Shown here piece after piece: positions 16,934 through 25,732 of a stretch of DNA of 64,000 nucleotides; within the stretch, counting starts at the first letter, position 1; every line of letters begins with the position of its first letter. A model generated the notes under the pieces. It was given only the letters and a program-made list of their open reading frames with translations. It was not told the DNA's origin and did no database searches. A program made the position numbers and the translations under genes. The stretch lies in contig JAWSUT010000010.1 in assembly GCA_033549345.1 (NCBI GenBank), forward strand, positions 27,662 through 91,661, written 5' to 3'. The stretch is from JAWSUT01 sp033549345 (GTDB lineage: Bacteria > Bacillota > Dethiobacteria > Dethiobacterales > Dethiobacteraceae).

Positions 16934-17559
16934 GCGCGCGGGCCTCCTTGTAAACGTTCCAGTATTTCACCTGCAAGCTCCGCCAGGAGTACAGCCCCCA
17001 TACCGCCAATGACGGCGGCACCGAAGACTCCTGTGGAACCCAGGACAATCGGGACATGAAGCTGATATAACAGTAAATTTTCACTCCAGGCCAACAGATC
17101 GGTCAAAATAACCCCGAAAACCCCGCCAATAAACGCCGAACGGCGCGAACGGCCCAACACGTAGGCGGTAATGGCCGCCACAATGGCCGGTACAAACAAA
17201 GGGTCCACATCAAACCCTGTCGCCCCTGGTTCCAGAGGCAATATTTTTTCTGTCAGGTAAACAACCATGGCCACAACACCTGTGGTAATCAGTGCCCGGC
17301 GCTTTTCCGCTGTGGAATCGGCGGTGACAATCAAATAAATCGCAACCCCAACGGGTATTAGAGCGCCCCCGATATTGACTGACAGGCCGGCGAAAAGCGG
17401 AATATTGGGCAGAAAACCGGCCGCAAGCATTGCCAGTAGAATCACAAGTGCCTGCGTCTTAGTCAGGCGCATCCTATCCAGGACGCGATGCAAAAAGCCA
17501 AGATAAATCAAAGCGGTCACCACAATCAGACTCAGTATACTTATATTTGTTGTGAACAA
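16930..17559 (-). CDS. DUF1614 family membrane protein
   Basis: A 209-residue integral membrane protein with about six hydrophobic segments, matching my recollection of DUF1614. Landmarks are ALVILLAMLAAGFLPNIPLF, NIGGALIPVGVAIYLI and AFIGGVFGVILTDLL. The stop overlaps the spoIIP start by four bases, so the two are translationally coupled and probably act at the same stage. In related clostridia, as I recall, the same family sits beside spoIIP. Its molecular role is not known to me. Confidence 0.85.
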   Translation of the reverse strand: MFTTNISILSLIVVTALIYLGFLHRVLDRMRLTKTQALVILLAMLAAGFLPNIPLFAGLSVNIGGALIPVGVAIYLIVTADSTAEKRRALITTGVVAMVVYLTEKILPLEPGATGFDVDPLFVPAIVAAITAYVLGRSRRSAFIGGVFGVILTDLLAWSENLLLYQLHVPIVLGSTGVFGAAVIGGMGAVLLAELAGEILERLQGGPRA

Positions 17560-17643
17560 ATCCTCACACCTTCCTCGAATACTACCGGATATACAATCCT
17601 AGTTTTCCCCGAAGACCGGAAAAAATTTTATATATCAAAAAAA

Positions 17644-17676
17644 ATGAAGACGCGGGGACAGGTTCCGCGTCTTCAT
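17644..17676 (+). repeat. Invariant-loop hairpin repeat, copy B
   Basis: ATGAAGACGCGG and its complement form a 12-bp perfect stem around loop GGACAGGTT. It is identical in core to copy A and pairs with copy C 52 bp away in opposite orientation. Confidence 0.9.
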
Positions 17677-17728
17677 CTCTTAAAATCATTGTTTTATTTG
17701 CAGGAACGTTTAAAAAATCTTGGAACAA

Positions 17729-17761
17729 ATGAAGACGCGGAACCTGTCCCCGCGTCTTCAT
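17729..17761 (-). repeat. Invariant-loop hairpin repeat, copy C
   Basis: Same 33-bp unit as copy B but inverted, so the loop reads AACCTGTCC on the plus strand. Copies B and C are a 33/33 inverted repeat and could fold as one long hairpin or as two separate ones. Confidence 0.9.
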
Positions 17762-17794
17762 TGCACACATTAATTTCACAATCAATATACTGTA

Positions 17795-18553
17795 TTATGT
17801 GACGGAGTTGACGAGTTCGCCGATGCCTTCGATGCGCACAGTTACGGTATCGCCTTTTTGCAGCGGGCCTACGCCGGAGGGTGTTCCCGTCAAAATAACA
17901 TCACCCGGTTCGAGGGTCATTACGCGCGAGAGAAGCACCACCAGCTGTGCAGGGTTGAAAACCAGCTGTGCCGTGGTGGACTGCTGTTTAAGTTCACCGT
18001 TTACATCCAGGGATATTGCGGCATTGGCGGCGTCAAGTTCTGTATCGATCCAGGGACCGAGCGGGCAGAATGTGTCAAATGATTTGGCTCTTGCCCACTG
18101 TCCGTCTTTTTTTTGCAGAGACCTGGCTGTTACATCGTTGCCGCAGGTATAGCCAAAGATACTCCCGCCGGCGTTTTCGTCGGTTGCATGTTTCGTACGG
18201 CGGCCGATCACCGCGACCAGTTCCGCTTCGTAGTCCATCCGGCCAATCCAGCCCGGGTGAACGATTTCTCCGCCGTGTCCGATGACCGAGGACGGCGGTT
18301 TTAAAAAGATAATCGGCTCTTCGGGCAGATCCATCTTCATTTCAGCCGCATGGTCACGGTAATTAAGGCCAATGCAGACAACTTTGGTTGGTTGGCAGGG
18401 AGCAAGAAACGTCACTTTATCCGGGAAAAACGTTTCGCCGGTTTCACTCCAGTTATCTGAAAACATATCGCCTTTTACGGCCCTGATCACTGTATTGTCA
18501 AGATAACCGGTGAACTGCTTGCCTCCGGCAATAAATCTGGCCCATTTCATCAA
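17795..18553 (-). CDS. Fumarylacetoacetate hydrolase family protein
   Basis: A 252-residue FAH-superfamily enzyme. These proteins hydrolyse, decarboxylate or tautomerise 1,3-diketo acids such as oxaloacetate, acylpyruvates or 2-hydroxyhepta-2,4-diene-1,7-dioate. Seen motifs are VVCIGLNYRDHAAEM, FLKPPSSVIGHGGEIVHP, the metal-binding DYEAELVAVIG and GDVILTGTPSGVGP. Substrate cannot be told from sequence. It stands alone, with hairpin repeats B and C between it and the DUF1614 gene. Confidence 0.92.
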   Translation of the reverse strand: MMKWARFIAGGKQFTGYLDNTVIRAVKGDMFSDNWSETGETFFPDKVTFLAPCQPTKVVCIGLNYRDHAAEMKMDLPEEPIIFLKPPSSVIGHGGEIVHPGWIGRMDYEAELVAVIGRRTKHATDENAGGSIFGYTCGNDVTARSLQKKDGQWARAKSFDTFCPLGPWIDTELDAANAAISLDVNGELKQQSTTAQLVFNPAQLVVLLSRVMTLEPGDVILTGTPSGVGPLQKGDTVTVRIEGIGELVNSVT

Positions 18554-18668
18554 ATCCCCTCCTGCATGTGATATCCGTTACCTGTAGATAGAATTAACCG
18601 TTTGGCCGGTTTTTCCTCTTTAACAAAAGCAAATCATACATACCCACTTCAAAACCGGAGGTGAAACA

Positions 18669-19094
18669 ATGTTTCGCAGTATTGTCCAGAAAATGAAAAA
18701 CGCAGGAAAATTTCTGAGCTTTCCAATTCTGCAGTATATACCGATTTCAATCCATACACTCTCTGAAAGTGAGAACTGGCCCAACCCGTTCAACCAGCCC
18801 AGCCCGCAGCTTTTACTTTTTCAGGATCCCCATGCCTTAAAAAGCGCTCTGGAGAGGTTTCAGATTCAGGCAACCATCCCGCAGAGAGAAGAGCTCTATG
18901 TCCTGTGCCTGAATTTCCGGGCAGAGCTGGTTCTTTTCCGCTACCTGACCTGCAAAATCATCGGTGAGAGCAACGTGGGCAGCTACCATGTTTTTACCGT
19001 GACAAAGAAATACTTCCCGCGCCGTCCTCTGCATTTTGCTCTGTTTGAGCACGACGGCAGGAAGTTAAAATCTTTGAATCAGGAAATTTATTAG
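18669..19094 (+). CDS. Hypothetical protein
   Basis: A 141-residue protein I do not recognise. It has a slightly basic N-terminus, a Pro/Asn/Ser-rich middle (NWPNPFNQPSPQLLLF) and a C-terminal mixed region (ELYVLCLNFRAELVLFRYLTCKI, then YHVFTVTKKYFPRRPLHFALFEHDG) that looks folded. No membrane segment or signal is evident. A good CCGGAGGTG site precedes the ATG. It converges with serA with only five bases between stop codons and no terminator there, so the two transcripts must overlap. Confidence 0.75.
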   Translation: MFRSIVQKMKNAGKFLSFPILQYIPISIHTLSESENWPNPFNQPSPQLLLFQDPHALKSALERFQIQATIPQREELYVLCLNFRAELVLFRYLTCKIIGESNVGSYHVFTVTKKYFPRRPLHFALFEHDGRKLKSLNQEIY

Positions 19095-19099
19095 CCTTA

Positions 19100-20677
19100 T
19101 CAGTCGAGTTTTACGAAGCGAATGTTGAGAATCGCATCGAGTTCCTGTAGTTTTTTCACCGTTTCTTCGGGGACCGGGCTGTCAACCTGCAGGACCATAA
19201 CCGCCTCGCCGCCGATAGACTGCCGGCCGACCTGCATGCCGGCGATGTTGATGTTATCCTCACCAAGGGTAATGCCGAAGCGTCCGATGACACCGGGCAT
19301 GTCCATATAGGTTGTGACCAGCATGTAGCGGGAGGGAACCACTTCGATATTGTATTTACCGATTTGCACAATACGAATATCGTCTTTATTGAAGAGGGTG
19401 CCGGAAATTGTCCGTGTGCCCTCGCTTGTCTTAATGGTCACCGTAATCAGGTTGGTGAAGTTCTCCACCGTTTTGCTGGCCACTTCACGGACCTTGATAC
19501 CGCGCTGCTTAGCAATCAGCGGTGCATTGACGTAGTTAATGGTCTCGTGCAGAATAACCGACAGCAGGCCGATAAGAAATGAATTGGTCAGCGGTGTAAC
19601 CGGGTAGTTTGCGATCTCCCCGCTGTAGAGGATATCCACCGATTCCACCTGGCCGTTAAACACCTGGGTGTAAAATGAACCCAGTGTTTTCATCAGGGGG
19701 ATAAACGGCTTGACATCGGCCAGAGTTTCCGGCGGGATGACAGGTACATTGACTGCACTGACCAGGGGTTCGCCCGTTAGAGCGTTGAGAACCTGTTCGG
19801 CCACCTGGACGGCCACATTAACCTGCGCTTCTTCTGTGGAGGCCCCAAGGTGCGGTGTGACAATCACTTCGGGCAGTTCACAGAGCGGGTTGCATGTTAC
19901 CGGTTCTTCTTCAAAAACATCCAGTGCGGCACCGGCCACTTTCCCTGACTTGACGGCAGCATAGAGTGCCTGCTCATCAATCAGGCCGCCACGGGCACAG
20001 TTAATAATCCGCACACCGTTTTTCATGATTGAGAGTTCCTTGTCTGAAACCATATGTTTTGTAGCTTTGGTCAGCGGTGTGTGCATGGTGATAAAGTCAG
20101 CCTTACGATATATTTCTTCCAGGCTGGTCAGCGTGACACCCATTTTTTCAGCCCTCTCGGCGGATATATAGGGGTCATAGGCCAGAATATCCATGCCCAT
20201 GGCTTTAGCCCGTTTAATTACTTCACTGCCGATGCGGCCCAGGCCCACCACACCCAGTGTTTTTTTATACAGTTCCACGCCCATGAATTTATTGCGTTTC
20301 CATTCCCCGGCTTTCATGGAACAAGAAGCGGCGGGAATGTTCCTCGCCAGCGAAGTCATCATTGCAATGGTATGTTCGGCTGCGGAGATGGTGTTGCCCT
20401 CCGGGGCATTAATGACAATCACGCCAAGCTCAGTGGCGGCTTCCACATCAATATTGTCAATCCCTACGCCGGCCCGACCCACAACCTTCAGATTTTTGCC
20501 TGCTTCCAAAACAGTGCGGGTGACTTTTGTAGAACTGCGGACGATTAAGGCATCATATTCCGGGATCACATTGACCAGTTCATCCGGTGTCAGTTCCGTT
20601 TTAACATCCACCAGCGCCTTTTCCCTGAGCTTTGCCACACCCAGTTCTGAGATTTTATCACTGACTAATACTTTCAT
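19100..20677 (-). CDS. serA: D-3-phosphoglycerate dehydrogenase SerA
   Basis: First enzyme of serine synthesis, oxidising 3-phosphoglycerate with NAD. The 525-residue form has the catalytic/NAD domain, an intervening (ASB) domain and a C-terminal ACT domain (about 450-525) usually used for serine feedback. Motifs are GRAGVGIDNIDVEAA, GLGRIGSEVIKRA, the catalytic Arg in INCARGGLIDE and the His in TPHLGASTEEA. It is transcribed alone behind a terminator-like hairpin at 20747-20785. Confidence 0.96.
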   Translation of the reverse strand: MKVLVSDKISELGVAKLREKALVDVKTELTPDELVNVIPEYDALIVRSSTKVTRTVLEAGKNLKVVGRAGVGIDNIDVEAATELGVIVINAPEGNTISAAEHTIAMMTSLARNIPAASCSMKAGEWKRNKFMGVELYKKTLGVVGLGRIGSEVIKRAKAMGMDILAYDPYISAERAEKMGVTLTSLEEIYRKADFITMHTPLTKATKHMVSDKELSIMKNGVRIINCARGGLIDEQALYAAVKSGKVAGAALDVFEEEPVTCNPLCELPEVIVTPHLGASTEEAQVNVAVQVAEQVLNALTGEPLVSAVNVPVIPPETLADVKPFIPLMKTLGSFYTQVFNGQVESVDILYSGEIANYPVTPLTNSFLIGLLSVILHETINYVNAPLIAKQRGIKVREVASKTVENFTNLITVTIKTSEGTRTISGTLFNKDDIRIVQIGKYNIEVVPSRYMLVTTYMDMPGVIGRFGITLGEDNINIAGMQVGRQSIGGEAVMVLQVDSPVPEETVKKLQELDAILNIRFVKLD

Positions 20678-20746
20678 GGGGAATTACCTCCTCTGGTTGT
20701 TCGCGCCATTTGTAACATGTGTTTTCTGTAACTTGTATCATAAATA

Positions 20747-20785
20747 CAAAAAAATTCCCTGTCCTCGGGCATGGCCCGCAGGGAT
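20747..20785 (-). terminator. Intrinsic terminator downstream of the amidotransferase
   Basis: On the minus strand a stem of TCCCTG/CAGGGA and CGGGC/GCCCG with a small bulge is followed by a run of T. It lies between the class I amidotransferase stop (20870) and the serA start (20677). It most simply ends the upstream gene, though it could act as an attenuator for serA. Confidence 0.7.
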
Positions 20786-20869
20786 ATTACTATGATACCA
20801 AAGGTCTTTTAAAAGTGCAAGCTAAATCTTACAAAATCTCTCGGGATTCCGGCAGGGTTTGCTCTGTAT

Positions 20870-21562
20870 TTATGAGGCAGCGGCAGCCGCAGCGCACAGC
20901 GCCGTAAACAGCGCTGCCGCATGGCCGGTCCGCTTTTCCAGCCATTCCGGATGCCACTGCACCCCGAGCGCAAACGGATGGCCGGTAAGTTCCACAGCTT
21001 CAATGACACCGTCGGCGGCGAATCCACAAACCTGCAGGTTACCGGGATGCTTCACCGCCTGATGATGCATGCTGTTTACACGTATCTTCGCTGCTCCCAC
21101 AATATTGTGGAGCCTGGAGTCCACTCTGATGGTCACCTGATGAATCGGATAGGTCCGCGGCGCCTTCTGGTCATGCTGAACGGCCGCGATACCGACCAGG
21201 TCCTGATGAAGCGTGCCGCCTGCGGCCACAGCCATAATCTGTGCCCCGCGGCAGATTCCCAACAGCGGGATACCACGGGCCAGAGCCTGACGTGCCAGAT
21301 ACAGCTCCATGCTGTCTCTGGCCGGCTGGACTTCCCCCTGGCGGGGAGAGGGCTCCTCGCCAAAGAGACGCGCATCGGGATCGCCGCCGCCGCTAAGCAG
21401 CAGAGCGTCAACACTTTGCAGCATGTTCTCCCAAAGCTGCCGGCCCGGGCAGGCCGGCAGCAAAAGCGGCAGGGCCCCACTGCGTGCAACCGCCCGTACA
21501 TAAGCAGCTGAAAGGGAATGTTCACTGCCCTTGCGGTTACATGTAATTCCAATTTTAGGCAT
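20870..21562 (-). CDS. Class I glutamine amidotransferase-like hydrolase (peptidase C26)
   Basis: A 230-residue gamma-glutamyl hydrolase of the PuuD/C26 group. It has the nucleophile elbow LLGICRGAQIM, the oxyanion region LLSGGGDPDARLF and the His-Glu pair in ALGVQWHPEWLE. Such enzymes cleave gamma-glutamyl-GABA or similar gamma-glutamyl amides. No putrescine-degradation genes are near, so the substrate is open. It begins just after the terminator that closes the alr-mazEF operon. Confidence 0.9.
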   Translation of the reverse strand: MPKIGITCNRKGSEHSLSAAYVRAVARSGALPLLLPACPGRQLWENMLQSVDALLLSGGGDPDARLFGEEPSPRQGEVQPARDSMELYLARQALARGIPLLGICRGAQIMAVAAGGTLHQDLVGIAAVQHDQKAPRTYPIHQVTIRVDSRLHNIVGAAKIRVNSMHHQAVKHPGNLQVCGFAADGVIEAVELTGHPFALGVQWHPEWLEKRTGHAAALFTALCAAAAAAS

Positions 21563-21579
21563 CAGTTGGACAACCCCCT

Positions 21580-21610
21580 AAAAAAGCAAAATACGCAACC
21601 GATGGTTACG
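21580..21610 (-). terminator. Intrinsic terminator at the end of the hom-to-mazF operon
   Basis: On the minus strand CGTAACC and GGTTGCG (7 bp, loop ATC, one wobble pair) are followed by TATTTTGCTTTTTT. It starts about 26 bases after the mazF stop. Confidence 0.7.
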
Positions 21611-21635
21611 TACAGAGCCGACAGGATATTTTTTT

Positions 21636-21995
21636 TTAAAAATCAATTAAACCCAAAGAAATCTTAAGCGCCTGGTTGACCCGCTGCATAACCCGGTCGT
21701 CCAATTCGGTTACTTTGTCCTGAAGGCGCTGCTTGTCGATTGTGCGAATCTGTTCCAGCAGAATAACGGAGTCTTTTTCCAGACCGTACTCTTTGGCTTC
21801 CACTTCCACATGCGTAGGCAGTTTGGCTTTTTCAATCTGTGAAGTAATGGCGGCAATTATGACTGTCGGGCTGTATCTGTTACCCACATCATTCTGAATT
21901 ACCAGCACCGGGCGTACCCCACCCTGCTCCGAGCCCACAACAGGGCTCAAATCGGCAAAAAAGATATACCCCCGTTTTACTTCTACCTTATTCAC
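21636..21995 (-). CDS. ndoA: Endoribonuclease toxin MazF/NdoA
   Basis: A 119-residue mRNA interferase of the MazF/PemK family (EndoA in Bacillus). Family landmarks are RGYIFFADLSPVVGSEQGGVRPVLVI with the catalytic Arg, and TVIIAAITSQ. Its start overlaps the upstream antitoxin by four bases, the standard antitoxin-toxin layout. Position behind alr and mazE is identical to alr-ndoAI-ndoA in Bacillus. Confidence 0.96.
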   Translation of the reverse strand: MNKVEVKRGYIFFADLSPVVGSEQGGVRPVLVIQNDVGNRYSPTVIIAAITSQIEKAKLPTHVEVEAKEYGLEKDSVILLEQIRTIDKQRLQDKVTELDDRVMQRVNQALKISLGLIDF

Positions 21996-22264
21996 TTTTT
22001 CCCCACCATCAATTCAGCGATCACATTGGCTTCATTTTCCACTTCAAAAGCTTCATTTGCCAATCGCAGATTCAACCGCGCCATTTCCATATAGCCTTTT
22101 TGCATTCTGTCCCTGATTTGCTGCTTTTCCCGTTCAGCCAGGTACAGGCGCATAGCTTCACGGATAAAGTCGGAACGGGTCCTTTTTTCAGTTGCCACTA
22201 TCCCGTCCACTTCTTCAAGCAGATGATGCGGCAGGCTAATCATAATCCGTTTCGTTTCCGCCAA
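21992..22264 (-). CDS. ndoAI: Antitoxin of the MazF/NdoA pair (ribbon-helix-helix)
   Basis: A 90-residue RHH/CopG-type protein. KRIMISLPHHLLEEVDGIVATEKRTRSDFIREAMRLYL forms the beta strand and two helices that bind DNA as a dimer. The C-terminal half should wrap the toxin. It is the Bacillus EndoAI type rather than E. coli MazE. It lies 13 bases after alr and overlaps ndoA by four. Confidence 0.93.
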   Translation of the reverse strand: MAETKRIMISLPHHLLEEVDGIVATEKRTRSDFIREAMRLYLAEREKQQIRDRMQKGYMEMARLNLRLANEAFEVENEANVIAELMVGKK

Positions 22265-22277
22265 AGGAAAGCACCCC

Positions 22278-23423
22278 CTAGATTTCAGTCTCCTTCAGAT
22301 AAATCCGCGGCACCCGTCGGCTTATTGAGGTGACTACTTCATAGTTAATTGTATCGAGCCAGCGCGCCACTTCATCCACAGGCAGCAGAGCATGGTCCTG
22401 TCTGCCGAATAGGACCACTTCGTCTCCTGCGGCTGCGCCTTCTACGCCACTGATGTTAACCAGCGTCTGATCCATACAGACCCGCCCGACCACGGGCACA
22501 CGCTGCCCGCGCACCAGAACCTGGCCGCGGTTGGACAGTCCCCGCCGGTAGCCGTCACCGTAACCCAGCGGCAGTGTGCCAATCCGGCTCGGTTCTGCTG
22601 CTACATAGGTGCTGCCATAGGAAATACTGGTGCCGGCCGGAACATCTTTTACATAGATAATTTGTGCTTTGAGTGACATTGCCGGCCGCAGGCAGATCTC
22701 GTCGCGGCTCACCTCATCAGAGGGATAAAGGCCATAAAGACTGATACCCACCCTGACCAGATCCAGGTGTGTTTCGGGCATCGAAATGGCCGCGGCACTG
22801 TTGGCTGCGTGTTTAACCGGAATCCTCATCCCCCGCTCCTCAAGGCGGCGAACCAGCTGCATGTAGCGGCCAAACTGCCATTTTGCATAGCCTTTGTCGC
22901 TATGATCGGCAGAGGCGAAATGAGTATATAGCCCTGTTACATGCAGCCCGGGAAGTCCGGCAACATACATGATAAAATCATCCGCTTCCTCACATGGGAA
23001 GCAACCGACGCGGCCCATTCCCGTATCGACTTTCACATGCACATTCAGTGTGCGGCCGCTTTTTACTGCAGCCTGTGAAAATGCTTCTGCCTCATCCGGA
23101 GTAAACACTGTCGGTGTCAGATTATATTCACAAAGATAAGGCGCGTAGTTTTTTGGCGTAAACCCGAGAATCAAAATGGGCGTGTCAAGTCCGCTGTCAC
23201 GGAGCTGCACCGCTTCTTCCACCATACCCACGCCAAGAAATGAAATACCGGCGGCTACTGCCTCCCGGGCCACTTCCACAGCCCCGTGGCCGTACCCGTC
23301 GGCTTTTACAATCGCCATCAGCCGGGTTTGGGAAGAAACATGTTTTCGAAACTGACTGACATTGTGGGCAATTGCCGATAAATCCACCTCTGCCCACGCC
23401 GGTCGCAGCGGGAACCCGCGCAA
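22278..23423 (-). CDS. alr: Alanine racemase
   Basis: PLP enzyme making D-alanine for peptidoglycan; 381 residues from TTG 23423. The N-terminal RPAWAEVDLSAIAHN leads to the PLP-lysine motif MAIVKADGYGHGA. SISYGSTYVA carries the catalytic Tyr and GRVCMDQTLVNIS lies in the C-terminal domain. I chose TTG 23423 because AGGTGG lies nine bases upstream and the homologous region starts directly after. The frame to 23576 would overlap lysC with unrelated residues. It is 28 bases after the lysC stop. Confidence 0.94.
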   Translation of the reverse strand: MRGFPLRPAWAEVDLSAIAHNVSQFRKHVSSQTRLMAIVKADGYGHGAVEVAREAVAAGISFLGVGMVEEAVQLRDSGLDTPILILGFTPKNYAPYLCEYNLTPTVFTPDEAEAFSQAAVKSGRTLNVHVKVDTGMGRVGCFPCEEADDFIMYVAGLPGLHVTGLYTHFASADHSDKGYAKWQFGRYMQLVRRLEERGMRIPVKHAANSAAAISMPETHLDLVRVGISLYGLYPSDEVSRDEICLRPAMSLKAQIIYVKDVPAGTSISYGSTYVAAEPSRIGTLPLGYGDGYRRGLSNRGQVLVRGQRVPVVGRVCMDQTLVNISGVEGAAAGDEVVLFGRQDHALLPVDEVARWLDTINYEVVTSISRRVPRIYLKETEI

Positions 23424-23451
23424 AACTTTACACCACCTATCTTTACAGTAC

Positions 23452-24741
23452 CTATTGTATTCCACGGCAGACCTGATTATTCCTGCCGGTATTGCCGGAT
23501 GCACTTTTGCTTTTTTCTGGAACAAATCCGGCGCTGTCCAGCTTGAAGAATTTATGAATGGCGCGGGCTGCATCATGAATGCGGTCTTGTTTAATCAGGC
23601 AGGAAATCTTGATATCTGAGGTGGAAATAATTTCTATATTAATTCCTTCAGCGGCCAGCGCCTGAAACATCCCCGCGGCGACGCCTGTGTGATGAATCAT
23701 GCCGGCACCAACCAGAGAGATTTTTGCTACATCGCGTTCACAACAGAGTTCGGCTCCGATATCCTGCACGAGAGGTTCCAGTACGGCCCGTGCCTTGTCC
23801 AGATCATCAGCGCCCACAGTGAAAAGTATATCATTTTCACCCTCACGACGGATGCTCTGCACAATCAGGTCGACATTAATCGCAGACTCACCGATAGCAG
23901 AAAAAATCCGGGCGGCTATACCGGGCTTGTCGGGTACACCCACAACAGCTATTTTTGCCTGGTCTTCATCACAGGCTATCCCGCTAATCACCGTACCTTT
24001 TTCCATATCTGTCTCCTCCTTCACCAGAGTGCCTCTGTCCAGATGAAAACTCGACCGGACATGAATCACCACTCCGTGCTCCTTACCACATTCCACGGCC
24101 CGGGGGTGCAGCACTTTTGCGCCCAGGCTGGCCAGTTCCAACATTTCGTCATATGTTATTTCATCGAGCTTTCGCGCTTCAGGCACGATGCGCGGGTCAA
24201 TGGTAAACACGCCGTCCACGTCAGTATAAATTTCGCAGATATCGGCCTTAAGGGCTGCCGCCAGCGCCACCGCCGTCGTGTCCGAGCCGCCCCGGCCCAG
24301 TGTATTGATTTCGCCCTCAGCATCCACACCCTGGAAGCCGGCCACCACCGCAACTTTACCTGCTTCAAGCGCCTGCCTGACGCGGGCAGCGGAAAAAGAG
24401 CGGATTCTGCCGTTTAGGGGGTTCCCATCCGTAACAACACCGGCCTGCGGGCCGGTAAATGAAACAGCCGGCGTGCCGGTTGTCTCCAGTGCCATGGCCA
24501 GCAGGGCAATACTAACCTGTTCACCGGTTGATAGCAGCATGGCCATCTCGCGTTCAGGCGGCCTGGCGGTAATGTCACGCGCCAGCTTAACAAGCTCGTC
24601 TGTCGTATGCCCCATAGCCGAGACGACAACAGCCACACTGTGGCCGGCTGCCACCGCCTGGGATACCCTGCGGGCCACATTCAATATTCGTTCAATACTG
24701 CCGACAGATGTTCCGCCGTATTTTTGCACGATAATCGCCAA
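23452..24741 (-). CDS. lysC: Aspartate kinase
   Basis: Phosphorylates aspartate, the entry step to threonine, methionine, lysine and diaminopimelate. About 429 residues; two C-terminal ACT domains at about 265-400 bind feedback effectors. The start reads AIIVQKYGGTSVGS, the family N-terminus, so I place it at TTG 24741 behind GGGGGGAA; ATG 24756 is the alternative, five codons longer. STGEQVSIALLA, FTGPQAG and GRGGSDTTAVALAAAL are further catalytic signatures. It follows thrB closely and precedes alr. Confidence 0.94.
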   Translation of the reverse strand: MAIIVQKYGGTSVGSIERILNVARRVSQAVAAGHSVAVVVSAMGHTTDELVKLARDITARPPEREMAMLLSTGEQVSIALLAMALETTGTPAVSFTGPQAGVVTDGNPLNGRIRSFSAARVRQALEAGKVAVVAGFQGVDAEGEINTLGRGGSDTTAVALAAALKADICEIYTDVDGVFTIDPRIVPEARKLDEITYDEMLELASLGAKVLHPRAVECGKEHGVVIHVRSSFHLDRGTLVKEETDMEKGTVISGIACDEDQAKIAVVGVPDKPGIAARIFSAIGESAINVDLIVQSIRREGENDILFTVGADDLDKARAVLEPLVQDIGAELCCERDVAKISLVGAGMIHHTGVAAGMFQALAAEGINIEIISTSDIKISCLIKQDRIHDAARAIHKFFKLDSAGFVPEKSKSASGNTGRNNQVCRGIQ

Positions 24742-24763
24742 AGCGTTTCCCCCCATCCTCTTG

Positions 24764-25687
24764 CTAGCCGGAAAATGACGCAGAATCCAATGCGCCGCGC
24801 CGGCCAATACCTGTTAGAATCACACGGCTTGTCACATCATGCTGTAAGAATGCATGGCGCATCGCTTCACCGATGGCGTCATCATTTTCCGTCGTAAAGG
24901 CCACCACCGCCGGACCTGCCCCGCTAAGCGCCGCGGCTAACGCTCCTTCTTTCTTTGCCGCAGCCACCACCTCAGCAAGTCCCGGGACCAGTGCAGAGCG
25001 GTAAGTCTGGTGCAGCCTGTCTTCCATGGAAAAAGAGAGCAGTTCCAAATCGCCTGTACACAGTGCAGCCACCAGCACAGACGCATGCCCGACGTTAAAT
25101 ACGGCATCTTCCAGCGGTACCTGTGCAGGTAAAAGACTGCGGGATTTTTTTGTCGGCAGTGTGAAGGCAGGAACTAGGACGACCACATTCAGTCCCGGAG
25201 GCGGCTCGATCCGGATATGCCGGACCTGATCTCCGTTGCGGCAGACAGCCACAAAGCCACCAAAAAGAGCCGGAGCCACATTGTCCGGATGTCCTTCCAG
25301 CCGGGTGGCCAGCTGTAATATCTCTTCAGGCGGCAGCGGCTGCGGCAGCAGTGCATTTGCCGCAGCCATACCACCGGCAATAGCGGCAGCAGAACTACCC
25401 ATGCCGCGAAAAAGAGGAATCCTGTTGTGCTGACGGATATGAATTCCGTCTGTCGGCCTGCCGGCGGCGTCGAAAACGGCCCTGGCCGCGTCCATGATCA
25501 ATTTTGAACCTGTCCGGGAAAGCAGCCCGGCTCCTTCACCGGTCACTTCGGCTGCTGCGAAACTGCTGTTGTCAAGCGTCATTTCCACTGTGTTATATAT
25601 GCCCAGAGCCATTCCCAGCACGTCAAAACCGGGGCCCAGGTTGGCGGTAGTCGCCGGCACCTGAATCTTTACTTTTTGTTTTGCCAT
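24764..25687 (-). CDS. thrB: Homoserine kinase
   Basis: GHMP-family kinase (307 residues) that phosphorylates homoserine for threonine synthesis. It has VPATTANLGPGFDVLGMAL at the N-terminus, the ATP loop RGMGSSAAAIAGG near residue 95 and LSGAGPAVVAF near the C-terminus. It is the third gene of the run, 45 bases after hom. thrC is not in this window. Confidence 0.96.
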   Translation of the reverse strand: MAKQKVKIQVPATTANLGPGFDVLGMALGIYNTVEMTLDNSSFAAAEVTGEGAGLLSRTGSKLIMDAARAVFDAAGRPTDGIHIRQHNRIPLFRGMGSSAAAIAGGMAAANALLPQPLPPEEILQLATRLEGHPDNVAPALFGGFVAVCRNGDQVRHIRIEPPPGLNVVVLVPAFTLPTKKSRSLLPAQVPLEDAVFNVGHASVLVAALCTGDLELLSFSMEDRLHQTYRSALVPGLAEVVAAAKKEGALAAALSGAGPAVVAFTTENDDAIGEAMRHAFLQHDVTSRVILTGIGRRGALDSASFSG

Positions 25688-25732
25688 GCTTTTTCCTCCG
25701 GGCGCTTTAGGCCGTTATTTGTCTAAAACGGA

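Noticed and set aside
20747..20785. Riboswitch or T-box leader of serA
   Set aside because: Only one simple terminator hairpin is visible, with no T-box or known aptamer motifs.
23424..23576. Longer alr start at 23576
   Set aside because: It would overlap lysC by more than 120 bases and add residues unlike any alanine racemase.
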